Positions 62,715 to 64,000 of a stretch of 64,000 nt of DNA are shown here, one piece after another (the first letter of the stretch is position 1; each line of letters begins with the position of its first letter). The notes beneath the pieces were generated by a model. It saw nothing but the letters and a program-made list of their open reading frames with translations. It ran no database searches and had not been told where the DNA came from. The DNA lies in contig CAMPKA010000005.1 in assembly GCA_946887075.1 (NCBI GenBank), positions 1-64,000 on the forward strand, given 5' to 3'. The translations under genes were made by a program, and so were the position numbers. Origin of the DNA: an uncultured Salinimicrobium sp. (GTDB lineage Bacteria; Bacteroidota; Bacteroidia; Flavobacteriales; Flavobacteriaceae).

Positions 62715-63926
62715 TTAGCTGACCAGTTCTTCTTCCCTGTTGCTTTTGGTGATCTCCCCGGCTCTCCTTTTGCGTTCCTCATAGAGCAGGGCGAGTTCAC
62801 GACCTGTCTGGCCTTTTACAGAAGTATTCTCCTCTGCCCTTCTGATAAGATAAGGGACTACCTCTTTTACGGGCCCAAAGGGCACCAGTTTTGCCACGTT
62901 GTATCCCTCCTTGGCCAGATTATAGCTGATGTGTTCACTCATGCCGTATAGCTGTGAAAACCATACCCGGTGATCGTCTTTGGCGATACCCTTGTCCTCC
63001 ATGATCTGCAGGGAAAGATAATTACTGACCTCATTATGGGTGCCGATAAATACCGAAATATCATCGATATGGGCGAGGCAGTAGGTCACGGCACCGTTGA
63101 AATTGACATCTGTAGCTTCCTTATTCTCACATATCGGTGAGAGATAACCCATTTTGGCTGCGCGGTCGTTCTCCTTCTCCAGGTAGGCCCCACGGACAAT
63201 TTTGGCGCCCACAATGAATCCCTCCTCTTTCGCACGGGCATGCAGGTCCTTGAGATATTGCATCCGATCCCAGCGGTAGCACTGAAGCGTGTTGTAAATC
63301 ACCGCCCTTTCGCGGTTGTATTTGAACATCATTTCTTCTATGAGAACATCTGCGGCATCCTGCATCCAGCTTTCCTCGGCATCAGCCAAAAGGCTTACGC
63401 CTTGTTTATAGGCCTCATCACAAATTCTGTTTACCCTGTTTTTTACCCGTTGCCACTCCTCCTCCTCCTGGAGGGTGAGACTTGCATTAGCGGAAACTTT
63501 CTGCCAGATCTCGAACCTCCCGATTCCGGTCGGTTTGAATACGGCAAAAGGCATGGACGGGTTTTTTGCGATGAATTTCACAATGTTGATCTTGCGCTGG
63601 ATGGCTTTGTCGAACTCACTTTCCTTCTCCTTCCCTTCCACCGAATAGTCCAGAACCCCGTGCAGATTCATCTTGTACATCTTTTCGATGGTAGGAAGAC
63701 ATTCTTCCTCCGTTTCTCCGCCACAAAACTGATTGAAGATGGTCTTCTTTATCAGCTTCTCCACGGGGAGGTTAAACTTCAGCGCAAAATTGGTGAGAGA
63801 GGTTCCTGTTTTTACCAAAAAAGGACGATCTATCATTTCAAAAAGGAAGATCGCCCGGTTGAGTTCTGAATCAGATTTTAATTTAAATGCTGTTTCAGTA
63901 TCATTGAAGATTTTCTTTGTAATCAT
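62715..63926 (-). CDS. proline dehydrogenase
   Basis: A 403-residue monofunctional PutA-type dehydrogenase that oxidises proline to pyrroline-5-carboxylate with FAD. Typical parts: FAVFKPTGIGRF near 125, LLADAEESWMQDAADVL near 180, GAKIVRGAYLEKEND near 241, GTHNE near 294, and RLIRR-type YLIRRAEENT near the C-terminus (PYLIRRAEENTSV). Length fits flavobacterial ProDH. The start is ATG 63926, with an exact -7 box 20 bases upstream. Confidence 0.93.
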   Translation of the reverse strand: MITKKIFNDTETAFKLKSDSELNRAIFLFEMIDRPFLVKTGTSLTNFALKFNLPVEKLIKKTIFNQFCGGETEEECLPTIEKMYKMNLHGVLDYSVEGKEKESEFDKAIQRKINIVKFIAKNPSMPFAVFKPTGIGRFEIWQKVSANASLTLQEEEEWQRVKNRVNRICDEAYKQGVSLLADAEESWMQDAADVLIEEMMFKYNRERAVIYNTLQCYRWDRMQYLKDLHARAKEEGFIVGAKIVRGAYLEKENDRAAKMGYLSPICENKEATDVNFNGAVTYCLAHIDDISVFIGTHNEVSNYLSLQIMEDKGIAKDDHRVWFSQLYGMSEHISYNLAKEGYNVAKLVPFGPVKEVVPYLIRRAEENTSVKGQTGRELALLYEERKRRAGEITKSNREEELVS

Positions 63927-63945
63927 CGAAAAGAATTAATGTAGG

Positions 63946-63953
63946 CAAAGATA
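63946..63953 (-). promoter_or_regulatory. -7 promoter box of the proline dehydrogenase gene
   Basis: Minus strand TATCTTTG, an exact TAnnTTTG match, 20 bases before ATG 63926; no TTTG at the -33 distance. Confidence 0.45.
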
Positions 63954-64000
63954 ATTAATGGGGAGGGATTGTTCTTTTTTTTCTGCTTATTTTCGGAGCT

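Noticed and set aside
63240..63869. 209-codon open frame on the plus strand opposite proline dehydrogenase
   Set aside because: Antisense shadow of a complete ProDH gene.

Overview
The window looks like chromosomal DNA of a marine flavobacterium (Bacteroidota). The grounds are TonB receptors with carboxypeptidase-like N-terminal domains, several families found mainly in Bacteroidota (DUF6146-, DUF6787-, DUF5916- and TIGR02757-type proteins, BatA-type vWA protein, flavobacterial lipoproteins), scarce Shine-Dalgarno sequences, and repeated exact matches to the Bacteroidota promoter signature (-33 TTTG, -7 TAnnTTTG). Base composition is mid-range except for one very AT-rich island at about 38.9-39.9 kb. 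No names were checked against a database; family names are from recognition of motifs.

Layout. 0-12 kb: metallophosphoesterase; ferredoxin divergent from an acyl-CoA reductase-serC-serA run; small membrane and lipoproteins; a His/Cys-rich small protein leading into a TonB receptor with a His-rich loop (metal uptake); msrA; a DUF5916 outer-membrane-type protein followed by a LolD-like ATPase. 12-28.7 kb: housekeeping and conserved unknowns, including a histidine kinase, a BatA-type protein translationally linked to a dihydroorotase-like protein that has lost its metal ligands, a metallo-beta-lactamase-fold enzyme, PAP2 phosphatase, S10 peptidase, HAD phosphatase, DUF72 and phospholipase D-like proteins. 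28.9-32.8 kb: siderophore-type TonB receptor plus PepSY membrane protein. 33-38.9 kb: two paralogous lipoproteins with cupredoxin-like copper sites, divergent from a 1210-residue SARP/BTAD-type regulator that contains an internal duplication and has a perfect palindrome over its probable promoter.

38.9-40.1 kb: AT-rich HigBA-type toxin-antitoxin pair with an operator-like dyad, next to tRNA-Arg(TCT). 40.3-43.1 kb: active/inactive M16 peptidase pair. 43.2-48.6 kb: a complete phosphate-uptake operon in the order porin-pstS-pstC-pstA-pstB-phoU, headed by three 11-bp direct repeats that resemble a PHO box. 48.7-49.7 kb: ring-cleaving dioxygenase-type VOC protein behind a MarR-type palindrome. 50-54 kb: a three-gene cassette (DUF1704/QEGLA metalloprotease, ATP-grasp ligase, AstE/AspA-type zinc deacylase), which I regard as the best candidate for an undescribed system. 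54-58.6 kb: an operon on the minus strand joining a flavin oxidoreductase, two GH13 enzymes and a sensory-rhodopsin-transducer-like protein. 58.7-64 kb: hemerythrin-like protein, CorA, a divergent TruA paralogue, a baeRF-type release-factor relative and proline dehydrogenase.

The main themes are metal and phosphate acquisition at the cell envelope, alpha-glucan or trehalose metabolism, and a possible peptide-tagging and untagging system. There are no insertion sequences, phage genes, CRISPR arrays or rRNA genes that I can see.
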